Source: Mesobacillus jeotgali
GTDB lineage: Bacteria; Bacillota; Bacilli; Bacillales; Cytobacillaceae
Length of the DNA stretch: 64,000 nt
Assembly (NCBI RefSeq): GCF_031759225.1
Contig: NZ_CP134494.1
Span: 3,594,501 to 3,658,500, forward strand
Direction: 5' to 3'
Part shown: in pieces, positions 56,747 to 64,000 of the stretch
Position numbering within the stretch: position 1 is the stretch's first letter
How the letters are laid out: every line of letters starts with the position of its first letter
Position numbers and translations under genes: made by a program
Notes under the pieces: generated by a model
Seen by the model: the letters and a program-made list of their open reading frames with translations, nothing else
What the model was told of the DNA's origin: nothing
Database searches by the model: none

Positions 56747-58372
56747 TTATACAGGCAGCCTTAATTTGCGCTTGATCTTGGTCACTCGGTCCCCGAAAAG
56801 CCTGTCCAGCAGCTTTGTCCGGAGTCCCAGGTAAAAGTACACAGCAGCACCTACCAGGGCAGAAATTCCAATAATCACGATTGACTGGAACTTGTCAGCC
56901 GGTGACAGGAATTCGACAAGCACTTCATAGAATGCCATGGTTACTCCAGCCATCAAACCGGAGAAAATTAAAATTAATACGCTTCTTCTGGTCACAAAGC
57001 CCATTGGATACCTTGCAAATTTTTTGATGACGTACATATTGATGAGAATTGCCGCCACATAACCCAGCGCAGTTGAAAAAACAGCACCTTGCGTTTCGAA
57101 CAGCTTAATCATAGGAATATTAAAAGTTAGCTTCACCAATAATCCCGTCAATAAACTCAAAATCGTAAAACGCTGTTCGTTTATTCCTTGCAGGATGGCC
57201 GCTGTAACGGAATAAAGTGCAAATAAGATTGCTACTGGCGCATAGGTTCTCAGAATTTCAGTTCCTAAAGGATCATTTTCATAGAAAACGGTGAACATAG
57301 GCTGTGCAAGTAAGGACAAACCGATAGCTGCAGGGACAGTCAGATACATGAGAACCTGGAAGGTTTGGTCCAGCTGTTTTCTCATCCCTTTGCGGTCATT
57401 ATCAGTAAATGCCTTTGTTATGCTTGGAACCAATGTCAAAGAAAATGCGGTAGCCAGCGATACTGGAATAATGACGAGTTTATGTGTTTGGAAATTCAAT
57501 ACACCAAAGGCTGCCTGGGCATCATTCGGATCCAATCCTGTAGAAACCATGGCCTTTTCAAAAGTTATCATATCAATGAACTGGAACAATGGATTAGCAA
57601 TGCCGACAAAAACAAATGGAGCAGCGTAAATCAATATTTCCTTATAGATCTCTTTTAAGGAAATGTCCATTGTTCCCTTGTCTTCTTTTAACAATTCATC
57701 GAGATACGGTTTGCGTTTAATCCAGTACCATCCAAGTACACCAAGACTGCCAATTGCCCCAATAAACGCAGCAAAGGTTGCGACACTGACAGCTGTAACC
57801 ATACTTCCATTCATGATGGCTAAAACAATATAAGCTCCTGCCAGCAAAAAGACAATCCTGACAACCTGTTCAACTACCTGTGAGACAGCAGATGGCCCCA
57901 TTGATTGATGTCCTTGGAAAAATCCTCTTATCAAACTCATGAATGGCACTACGATCAACGCAAAGCTAACAGCCCTGATTACGGTAGTGACATCCTCTGG
58001 ACTGATTTTAACATTGCTGTCATTAGAACTGATTGTAATATCCGCTAGAATCGGTGCTGTTAAGTACATAACCAGGAACGACAATATTCCCGTTCCCAAC
58101 ATGACAGCTACACCTGACTTGAACAACCTTCTCCCGACCGCATATTCACCGAGAGCATTATACTTGGCAATGAATTTTGAAACCGCGAGCGGCACTCCAG
58201 CTGTTGCCACGCTAATAAAAATTGTATAAGGAATATATGAATAAGAATATAGTACCGTCCCGTATTTATCGATAATCGCATAAAAAGGAATAACATAAAA
58301 CAACCCCAGCACCTTGGATAAAATCGTGCCAAGCGTCAGTATGAACGTCCCTCTTAAAAGCTTTGATGACAT
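56747..58372 (-). CDS. ytgP: YtgP, MurJ-type lipid II flippase (MVF family)
   Basis: 541 residues, about 14 TM segments, MOP-superfamily exporter; YtgP is MurJ of B. subtilis and flips lipid II. N-terminus 'LRGTFILTLGTILSKVLGLFY' and charged loops fit. ATG 58372 follows TAGGGAT; an upstream ATG at 58462 adds 30 non-conserved residues without RBS. Confidence 0.95.
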   Translation of the reverse strand: MSSKLLRGTFILTLGTILSKVLGLFYVIPFYAIIDKYGTVLYSYSYIPYTIFISVATAGVPLAVSKFIAKYNALGEYAVGRRLFKSGVAVMLGTGILSFLVMYLTAPILADITISSNDSNVKISPEDVTTVIRAVSFALIVVPFMSLIRGFFQGHQSMGPSAVSQVVEQVVRIVFLLAGAYIVLAIMNGSMVTAVSVATFAAFIGAIGSLGVLGWYWIKRKPYLDELLKEDKGTMDISLKEIYKEILIYAAPFVFVGIANPLFQFIDMITFEKAMVSTGLDPNDAQAAFGVLNFQTHKLVIIPVSLATAFSLTLVPSITKAFTDNDRKGMRKQLDQTFQVLMYLTVPAAIGLSLLAQPMFTVFYENDPLGTEILRTYAPVAILFALYSVTAAILQGINEQRFTILSLLTGLLVKLTFNIPMIKLFETQGAVFSTALGYVAAILINMYVIKKFARYPMGFVTRRSVLILIFSGLMAGVTMAFYEVLVEFLSPADKFQSIVIIGISALVGAAVYFYLGLRTKLLDRLFGDRVTKIKRKLRLPV

Positions 58373-58714
58373 AAGATCCCTACTTTTCAATCTATATAAT
58401 AAAAACAGATTACAAACTTGTATTTTACCATAACTACAATCAGACACTATGATATTTATCAATGGATGCAGATATTACTTGCATCCTTGCAGCAGAGGTT
58501 CCTGCTTCCCTGCTGCAGGTATTTCCTGCATCCTTGACGCGGAAATTTCCTGCATTCCCTAGTTTACTCCTTCTCAGGGCTGACTGCCAGTTTTTCAGGC
58601 TGGGAATTGGTTTGAAGGATCTCATTCATGGCAATGTTTTTAATGAAGAGATGCATTATAATAGTAAAAGTGCTCAAATGATTTTAAAAAGTAATACGAA
58701 AAGTTGGTGAAGCA
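58373..58714. repeat. Divergent gap with weak TTCCTGCATCC repeats
   Basis: Between ytgP and ytfP. At 58,476-58,560 TTCCTGCATCC-like words recur about every 21-24 bp (four copies, decayed). No gene. Confidence 0.5.
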
Positions 58715-59983
58715 ATGAAATATGATGTAATCGTCCTTGGCGGCGGACCGTCTGGCTTGATGGCCGCGATTGCTGCTGGCGAGCAGGGTGCAAAGGTGCT
58801 GCTGATCGACAAAGGAGACAAGCTTGGCCGAAAGCTGGCAATCTCCGGCGGGGGCCGCTGCAATGTGACCAATCGACTGCCTGTGGATGAAATCATTAAA
58901 CATATACCCGGAAATGGACGTTTCCTATACAGTGCGCTGTCGATTTTTAGCAATGAAGATATCATTTCTTTTTTCGAAGATCTTGGCATCAAGCTGAAGG
59001 AAGAAGATCACGGCCGGATGTTCCCGGTGAGTGACAAAGCTCAATCTGTTGTTGACGCCCTTTTATCAAAGCTAAAAGAATTTAAGGTAGAAATCAAGAC
59101 GAACACTCCTGTTGCACATGTACATTACCAGGATGGCAAGGCTGAGTCGGTTGAACTGAAAAATGGTGAAAGGTTCTATGCTGAAAGCGTCATTATCGCT
59201 GTCGGCGGAAAATCTGTGCCCCATACTGGGTCCACTGGTGATGGGTATGCCTGGGCGGAAAAAGCAGGCCACACAATCACTACCCTGTTCCCAACTGAAG
59301 TTCCATTGACTTCTTCTGAACCCTTTATAAAAGAAAAGGTTTTGCAGGGGCTATCGCTGAGGGGAGTGGCACTCAGCGTCCTGAACCCAAAAGGGAAAGC
59401 GCTGATTACGCATAAGATGGATATGATTTTTACACACTTTGGTGTCAGCGGCCCTGCAGTTCTCCGCTGCAGCCAGTTCGTCGTAAAAGCGATGCAGAAA
59501 TGGAACCTGAAAGAGGTAGTCATGTCCCTGGATGCACTCCCTGACATGAAAGAGGAAGAATTGTTCCAGGAAATCAATAAACTGATCAAAGCCGAGCCAA
59601 AAAAAACGGTGAAAAATTTGCTTAAAGGACTGCTGCCGGAACGTTACCTGATGTTCCTGCTGGAGCGTAATGAGATTGATCCCGCGATGCAGGGCGGACA
59701 GCTGGGCCATGAAAAACTAAGGAGCTTCGCCAAGTCAGCAAAGCAGTTCGAATTCAAAGTCAACGGCACCCTGCCGCTTGATAAAGCCTTCGTCACCGGA
59801 GGCGGCGTGTCCGTAAAAGAAGTCGAACCGCAAACAATGGCTTCAAAAAAAGCAGCTGGCCTTTATTTCTGCGGTGAAATTCTCGACATCCACGGCTATA
59901 CAGGAGGCTACAATATTACCTCCGCCCTTGTCACCGGCCGTCTCGCCGGGACCAATGCAGCAGAATTCGCGCTGCAAAAATAG
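58715..59983 (+). CDS. ytfP: YtfP, HI0933-type flavoprotein
   Basis: 422 residues. FAD-binding Rossmann motif '[20 protein letters not shown]', '[16 protein letters not shown]' and C-terminal '[27 protein letters not shown]'. NAD(P)/FAD oxidoreductase family of unknown substrate. Start ATG follows TTGGTGAAG, a weak RBS. Confidence 0.92.
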   Translation: MKYDVIVLGGGPSGLMAAIAAGEQGAKVLLIDKGDKLGRKLAISGGGRCNVTNRLPVDEIIKHIPGNGRFLYSALSIFSNEDIISFFEDLGIKLKEEDHGRMFPVSDKAQSVVDALLSKLKEFKVEIKTNTPVAHVHYQDGKAESVELKNGERFYAESVIIAVGGKSVPHTGSTGDGYAWAEKAGHTITTLFPTEVPLTSSEPFIKEKVLQGLSLRGVALSVLNPKGKALITHKMDMIFTHFGVSGPAVLRCSQFVVKAMQKWNLKEVVMSLDALPDMKEEELFQEINKLIKAEPKKTVKNLLKGLLPERYLMFLLERNEIDPAMQGGQLGHEKLRSFAKSAKQFEFKVNGTLPLDKAFVTGGGVSVKEVEPQTMASKKAAGLYFCGEILDIHGYTGGYNITSALVTGRLAGTNAAEFALQK

Positions 59984-59995
59984 AATAAATGACTA

Positions 59996-60165
59996 AGTGT
60001 CCGTCTCAGGTTGGATGACGGACACTTTTTTTTGTTGTCCTCCTGTTTTTGTCCATCATAGCCTTGATGACGGACACTTTTGCTCTTGTTCCATCTGTTT
60101 TTGTCCGTCACGACATTGATGAAGGACACTTTTGCTCGCGTACCTGCTGTTTCTGTCCGTGATCA
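59996..60165. repeat. Array E: three and a half units, exact 52-bp period
   Basis: GACGGACAC (last copy GAAGGACAC) at 60017, 60069 and 60121, 52 bp apart; a leading right arm GTGTCCGTC begins near 59997. Arms GACGGACA / TGTCCGTC enclose CTTTTGCTCTTGTTCCATC. Lies between convergent ytfP and cse60. Confidence 0.85.
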
Positions 60166-60175
60166 CAAACTAAAA

Positions 60176-60207
60176 ACAGAGCCTGAGTGAAAACACTCAG
60201 GCTCTGT
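60176..60207 (-). terminator. cse60 terminator
   Basis: Perfect CAGAGCCTGAGTG / CACTCAGGCTCTG stem with T5 on the minus strand; overlaps the cse60 stop. Confidence 0.85.
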
Positions 60208-60382
60208 ACACAACCATGGCTGAAAAACAGTAGATCTGTTCTTCGTCCTCTTCTTCTGGCAGGACCGCGACATTGTATTTAATGTCTAAAAGCTTTTTTT
60301 CATCGAGCTTTTCCAGAAAGCGGTTCATATCCTGTTCTAGATCTTTTTCATGTTCGTGATCAAATACTCTGACCTGGATCAA
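60197..60382 (-). CDS. cse60: Cse60 (YteV), small sporulation protein
   Basis: 61 residues, matching B. subtilis Cse60 in length and ends ('IQVRVFDHEHEKDLEQDMN', 'EEQIYCFSAMVVYR'). A sigma-E-dependent gene of unknown role. TTG start with AAGGATGA upstream. Evidence that the host sporulates. Confidence 0.92.
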   Translation of the reverse strand: MIQVRVFDHEHEKDLEQDMNRFLEKLDEKKLLDIKYNVAVLPEEEDEEQIYCFSAMVVYRA

Positions 60383-60439
60383 GGAAAGTCATCCTTCCTT
60401 TTTTACATCCATTCTGGCCAGATTTTCAGAATTTTATAA

Positions 60440-60751
60440 TTATGGACGCTTTGTTTCTCCGCCCCAGCTCATCATGCCGCCAACCATGTTGCGGACTTTG
60501 TAGCCTTGTTCGTTCATATAGTGGCAGACGTTCCCGCTGCGTGCGCTTGAGCGGCAGATGAAGATGTATTCCTTATCTTTGTCGAATTCGTTCATTCTTT
60601 CAGGGATTTCGCCCATTGGCACGTGCTTAGCTCCAGGGATCATGCCGGATTCCACTTCATCATGTTCACGTACATCAACCATTTCTAGCTTTTCTCCCGC
60701 TTCTAGCTTCTTTTGAAGTTCTTCTGGTGTGATTGTTTCAATTTTATTCAT
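60440..60751 (-). CDS. Single-domain rhodanese-like sulfurtransferase
   Basis: 103 residues: rhodanese fold with 'LEMVDVREHDEVESGMIPGA' and catalytic Cys in 'IFICRSSARSGNV'. Could carry persulfide sulfur. Similar to B. subtilis YtwF, but I leave the name open. RBS GGAGGAAA. Confidence 0.93.
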   Translation of the reverse strand: MNKIETITPEELQKKLEAGEKLEMVDVREHDEVESGMIPGAKHVPMGEIPERMNEFDKDKEYIFICRSSARSGNVCHYMNEQGYKVRNMVGGMMSWGGETKRP

Positions 60752-60896
60752 AAGTCATTTCCTCCAATTTTTTAATAAAATTCTCCCTTATTAAAGGATT
60801 CAATACCATATTGTATTTTCCCCTATTTATTATATAAAAACTCTTTTTATAATACAAAGAAAAAAACCTCATGGGGTATTTTCTTAATAAAAACAA

Positions 60897-61144
60897 GGCT
60901 CTGTTAAACTCAGCTGTTGATTTTCGTTCCAGGCGCTTCGCTTTCCGCGGGCAGTCGGGGAGCCTCCTCAGCGCTTTATGCGCCTGCGGGGTCTCCCCAT
61001 GACTTGCTCACCCCGCAGGACATTGATCGAGCTTCCTCGAATCTGCCCACGCACGATGGAAATGCGTTAGCATTTTCGGAGGAGTCTACGCGCCTTCCAC
61101 TACAATCAACAGGCTTTAAAACAACATTGGTCTTTAACAGAGCC
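60897..61144. mobile_element. MITE-like repeat, copy 2, with perfect 8-bp target duplication
   Basis: 248 bp, ends GGCTCTGTTAAA and TTTAACAGAGCC, flanked by AAAAACAA on both sides (60889-60896 and 61145-61152). About 60 bp longer than copy 1 through an inserted segment near 61,021-61,080. Non-coding. Sits directly downstream of leuS. Confidence 0.92.
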
Positions 61145-61150
61145 AAAAAC

Positions 61151-61174
61151 AAAGGACCGCCAAAGCGATCCTTT
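61151..61174 (-). terminator. leuS terminator
   Basis: AAAGGATCGC-tttg-GCGGTCCTTT hairpin downstream of leuS; its T tail is now provided by the TSD/MITE edge (TTGTTTTTG). Confidence 0.65.
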
Positions 61175-61185
61175 GAGTAAATAGA

Positions 61186-63600
61186 TTAATTAGCTACAAT
61201 ATTAACGAGCTTTCCAGGTACCGCAATCACTTTACGGACTGTTTTGCCGTCGATTTGTTCTTTGACGGCATCATCGCCCATCGCGATCTGCTCCAATGTT
61301 TCTCTGTTTGCGTCTACCGGTACCATCATCTTCGCCTTGATTTTACCGTTCACCTGGACAACGATTTCTACTTCGTCATCAACTAGCTTTGCTTCATCAT
61401 ACGCAGGCCATGCAGCATAAGTGATAGATTCGCTGTGACCAAGTTTTGCCCAAAGTTCTTCAGCGATATGAGGCGTGATTGGCGCCAGCATTTTCACAAA
61501 GCCTTCAACGTATGCTTTAGGAAGCTCTTCCGCTTTATATGCTTCGTTGATGAAGACCATCATCTGAGAAATCGCTGTGTTGAAGCGAAGACCTTCATAA
61601 TCTTCGGTCACCTTTTTCACCGTCTGATGATATACCTTCTCAAGGTTTGCACTCTCAGCATCTTTGATTTTCTCGCTTAGGCTGCCGTTTTCGTTTACTA
61701 ACAAACGCCAGATGCGGTCAAGGAAGCGACGTGATCCGTCAAGTCCATTTGTAGACCATGCGATTGAAGCTTCAAGCGGTCCCATGAACATTTCATAAAG
61801 ACGTAGTGTATCCGCGCCGTGGCTTGCGACGATTTCATCAGGATTGACAACATTTCCTTTTGACTTACTCATTTTTTCATTATTTTCACCAAGAATCATT
61901 CCCTGGTTGAAAAGCTTCTGGAATGGCTCTTTCGTGTGGACGACGCCTACATCATAAAGGACCTTGTGCCAGAAACGAGCGTAAAGCAAGTGAAGTACCG
62001 CGTGCTCCGCTCCACCAATATAGATGTCGACAGGAAGCCATTGCTTTAATTTTTCTTCATCAGCAAGTGCCTGGTCGTTCTTCGGATCGATATAGCGAAG
62101 GTAGTACCAGCAGCTGCCAGCCCATTGCGGCATTGTATTCGTTTCACGTCGGCCTTTTTTGCCAGTTTCAGGGTCAACGACATTCACCCAGTCATCGATG
62201 TTGGCAAGCGGAGATTCCCCTGTGCCTGATGGCTTGATTTCCGTTGTTTTCGGAAGGACAAGCGGCAGCTGATCCTCAGGTACTGCAGACATTGTGCCAT
62301 CTTCCCAGTGAATGATTGGAATCGGCTCACCCCAGTAGCGCTGGCGGCTGAACAGCCAGTCGCGAAGGCGGTAAGTGACCTTCTTCGTACCGATGCCTTT
62401 TTCCTCAAGCCAGGCGATCATCTTGCTGATGCCCTCTTCCTTGTTCATGCCATTTAGGAATTCAGAGTTAACATGTTCGCCATCGCCAGTGTAAGCTTCT
62501 TTTTCAATGTCTCCGCCAGCAACGACTTCCTTGATCTCCAAATCGAATTTCTTGGCAAATTCGTAGTCACGCTCGTCGTGACCAGGTACTGCCATGATTG
62601 CTCCTGTACCATATGAAGCCAGGACATAGTCAGCGATCCAGATTGGCATTTTTTCGCCGTTCGCCGGGTTGATTGCGTAAGCGCCAGTGAAGACGCCTGT
62701 TTTGTCCTTCGCAAGGTCCGTACGCTCTAGGTCGCTCTTGCTCTTGATTTCATCGATATATTTTTCGACTGCAGCCTTTTGTTCAGCTGTCGTGATTGAA
62801 TCAACAAGCTGATGTTCTGGCGCAAGCACCGCATAGGTTGCACCGAAAAGTGTATCGGGACGAGTTGTGAAAACAGTGAATGTTCCCTCATGTCCTTTGA
62901 TGTTGAACGTGATTTCAGCACCTTCAGATCGGCCGATCCAGTTGCGCTGCATATCCTTCAAGCTTTCCGGCCAATCAAGCAAATCCAGATCCTCAAGCAG
63001 GCGATCTGCATAAGCAGTGATCTTCAACATCCACTGCCTCATTGGACGGCGCTCGACCGGGTGGCCTCCGCGCTCACTTTTTCCATCGATTACTTCTTCA
63101 TTCGCCAAAACAGTTCCAAGCGCCGGGCACCAGTTAACCGCTACTTCATCAATGTACGCCAAGCCTTTTTCATAAAGCTTAAGGAAAATCCATTGCGTCC
63201 ACTTGTAGTATTCCGGGTCTGTCGTGTTGACTTCGCGATCCCAGTCATATGAAAAACCTAATGCCTTGATCTGGCGGCGGAATGTGTTGATGTTCTGCTC
63301 CGTGAATTCTGCCGGATCATTCCCTGTATCAAGAGCGTACTGTTCTGCAGGAAGACCGAACGCATCCCAGCCCATCGGATGAAGAACGTTGAAACCCTGC
63401 ATCCTTTTCATGCGGGATAGGATATCAGTCGCCGTGTATCCTTCCGGGTGGCCAACGTGAAGGCCGGCACCTGATGGATACGGGAACATATCCAGCGCAT
63501 AGAACTTCTCTTTTCCTTTATCTTCAGTCGTTTTAAATGTTTTGTTTTCTTCCCAATAAGCTTGCCATTTTTTCTCGATATCCTGATGGTTAAAACTCAT
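61186..63600 (-). CDS. leuS: Leucyl-tRNA synthetase
   Basis: 804 residues, same as B. subtilis. Class I: HIGH motif as '[12 protein letters not shown]' (48-51), CP1 editing domain ('[15 protein letters not shown]' and '[16 protein letters not shown]'), '[10 protein letters not shown]' near residue 580. ATG 63600 lies 9 nt after AGGAGG; an in-frame TTG at 63606 is rejected. Controlled by a T-box leader, with a MITE between leader and gene. Confidence 0.97.
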   Translation of the reverse strand: MSFNHQDIEKKWQAYWEENKTFKTTEDKGKEKFYALDMFPYPSGAGLHVGHPEGYTATDILSRMKRMQGFNVLHPMGWDAFGLPAEQYALDTGNDPAEFTEQNINTFRRQIKALGFSYDWDREVNTTDPEYYKWTQWIFLKLYEKGLAYIDEVAVNWCPALGTVLANEEVIDGKSERGGHPVERRPMRQWMLKITAYADRLLEDLDLLDWPESLKDMQRNWIGRSEGAEITFNIKGHEGTFTVFTTRPDTLFGATYAVLAPEHQLVDSITTAEQKAAVEKYIDEIKSKSDLERTDLAKDKTGVFTGAYAINPANGEKMPIWIADYVLASYGTGAIMAVPGHDERDYEFAKKFDLEIKEVVAGGDIEKEAYTGDGEHVNSEFLNGMNKEEGISKMIAWLEEKGIGTKKVTYRLRDWLFSRQRYWGEPIPIIHWEDGTMSAVPEDQLPLVLPKTTEIKPSGTGESPLANIDDWVNVVDPETGKKGRRETNTMPQWAGSCWYYLRYIDPKNDQALADEEKLKQWLPVDIYIGGAEHAVLHLLYARFWHKVLYDVGVVHTKEPFQKLFNQGMILGENNEKMSKSKGNVVNPDEIVASHGADTLRLYEMFMGPLEASIAWSTNGLDGSRRFLDRIWRLLVNENGSLSEKIKDAESANLEKVYHQTVKKVTEDYEGLRFNTAISQMMVFINEAYKAEELPKAYVEGFVKMLAPITPHIAEELWAKLGHSESITYAAWPAYDEAKLVDDEVEIVVQVNGKIKAKMMVPVDANRETLEQIAMGDDAVKEQIDGKTVRKVIAVPGKLVNIVAN

Positions 63601-63664
63601 CGTCAATGTCCTCCTGTTTGGTTTCGATTTATTTTTGCGGATGGGATTTTCTTTTTAAAAAAAT

Positions 63665-63850
63665 AACTCTGTTAAACTTGGCTGTTGATTTTCGTTCCAG
63701 GCGCTTCGCTTTCCGCGGGGCTGGCGCTGAGCCTCCTCGTCGCTTCGCTCCTGCGGGGTCTCACCTGACCAGCTAAGCCCGCAGGAGTCTTGCGCCTTCC
63801 ACTACAATCAACAGGATGTTAAAAATCAACAATGGGCTATAACAAGAGCC
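63665..63850. mobile_element. MITE-like repeat, copy 3, in the leuS leader
   Basis: About 186 bp, same core as the others (TGTTGATTTTCGTTCCAGGC, TCCACTACAATCAACAGG), ends decayed (AACTCTGTT and AACAAGAGCC), no intact target duplication. It lies between the T-box terminator and the leuS RBS, inside the mRNA leader. Confidence 0.85.
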
Positions 63851-63861
63851 TAGAAAACAAA

Positions 63862-64000
63862 AAACTCCCGTCCCTGTAAAAGGGACGAGAGGCTATGTAT
63901 GATCTCCCGCGGTACCACCCAAATTAGTGTGTAACACTCGCTTCATTCATCCTTAACGCGGAAAACGGCAAGCACTACTTAAAAGTTCGCGCCTGCGACT
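63862..64000 (-). promoter_or_regulatory. T-box riboswitch of leuS, 5' part outside the window
   Basis: Minus-strand T-box GGGTGGTACCGCGGG (complement of 63906-63920) and terminator CTCGTCCCT / AGGGACGGGAG with T6 (63861-63892). Stem I with the Leu specifier lies partly or wholly beyond position 64000. Confidence 0.92.

Noticed and set aside
60917..61180. 87-residue ORF
   Set aside because: Falls within MITE copy 2 and runs into the leuS terminator.

Overview
The window is a chromosomal segment of an endospore-forming member of the Bacillaceae (Bacillus sensu lato; gene order and proteins are close to B. subtilis but not identical, and a Mesobacillus-like organism would fit, an inference). 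From about 11.3 kb to the right end it follows the B. subtilis tyrS-acsA-acuABC-ccpA-aroA-ytx-murC-ytp-yto-ytm-amyX-ytl-ytk-ytj-ytg-ytf-leuS order, almost gene for gene. T-box leaders precede tyrS and leuS, and the sporulation gene cse60 is present. No tRNA or rRNA gene was seen.

Region 1 (1 to about 11,287) is AT-rich and foreign. It is the right-hand part of an integrated element that starts left of the window. Its right junction carries the last codons of ribosomal protein S4 (11,267-11,287, I-E-F-Y-S-R-stop) and an rpsD-type terminator, convergent with tyrS. This suggests insertion into the 3' end of rpsD. Inside are a tyrosine integrase, an XRE repressor, a divergent DUF771 protein, a large AEP-primase/DUF927-helicase protein and, directly behind it, an origin-like region: clusters of GTAC-centred 9-bp iterons flanking an AT-rich stretch. 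This int / repressor / divergent primase / ori order resembles phage-inducible chromosomal islands. Its left part carries metal(loid) genes: ArsR regulators, an Acr3/BASS-type transporter, an ArsP-like permease with a partner thioredoxin, and a mercury-type merR (frameshifted) with a CopZ-like Fe-S protein.

Region 2 (11.3-24 kb): tyrosyl-tRNA synthetase with T-box, a class A PBP, the acetate module (acsA divergent from acuABC, with a cre site between them), ccpA and aroA. Region 3 (24-32.9 kb): an FtsA-like ATPase, ytxJ/ytxH/ytxG with a sigma-B-like promoter, an M29 aminopeptidase, murC and a nicotinate phosphoribosyltransferase. Region 4 (32.9-43 kb): sftA, ytpQ, ytpP, a lipoprotein, a DUF84 NTPase, ytoP, ytzB, ytnP, trmB, ytzH. 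Region 5 (43-56.4 kb): ytmP, amyX, ytlR, ytlQ, ytlP, ytkP, speD, a DJ-1-like gene, dat, ytjP, ytzE, ytzG. Region 6 (56.4-64 kb): a small Gly-rich coiled-coil protein, ytgP, ytfP, cse60, a rhodanese and leuS.

The most unusual feature is a set of intergenic tandem arrays. Five loci (20.8, 28.5, 38.3, 50.2 and 60.0 kb) are built from units repeating almost exactly every 52 or 53 bp. Each unit contains an inverted repeat, but stem sequences differ between loci. Two further loci (11.4 and 41.9 kb) repeat every 20-21 bp. These periods are about five and two turns of B-DNA, so the arrays look helically phased. Three copies of a roughly 190-250 bp MITE-like element are also present, one with a perfect 8-bp target duplication.
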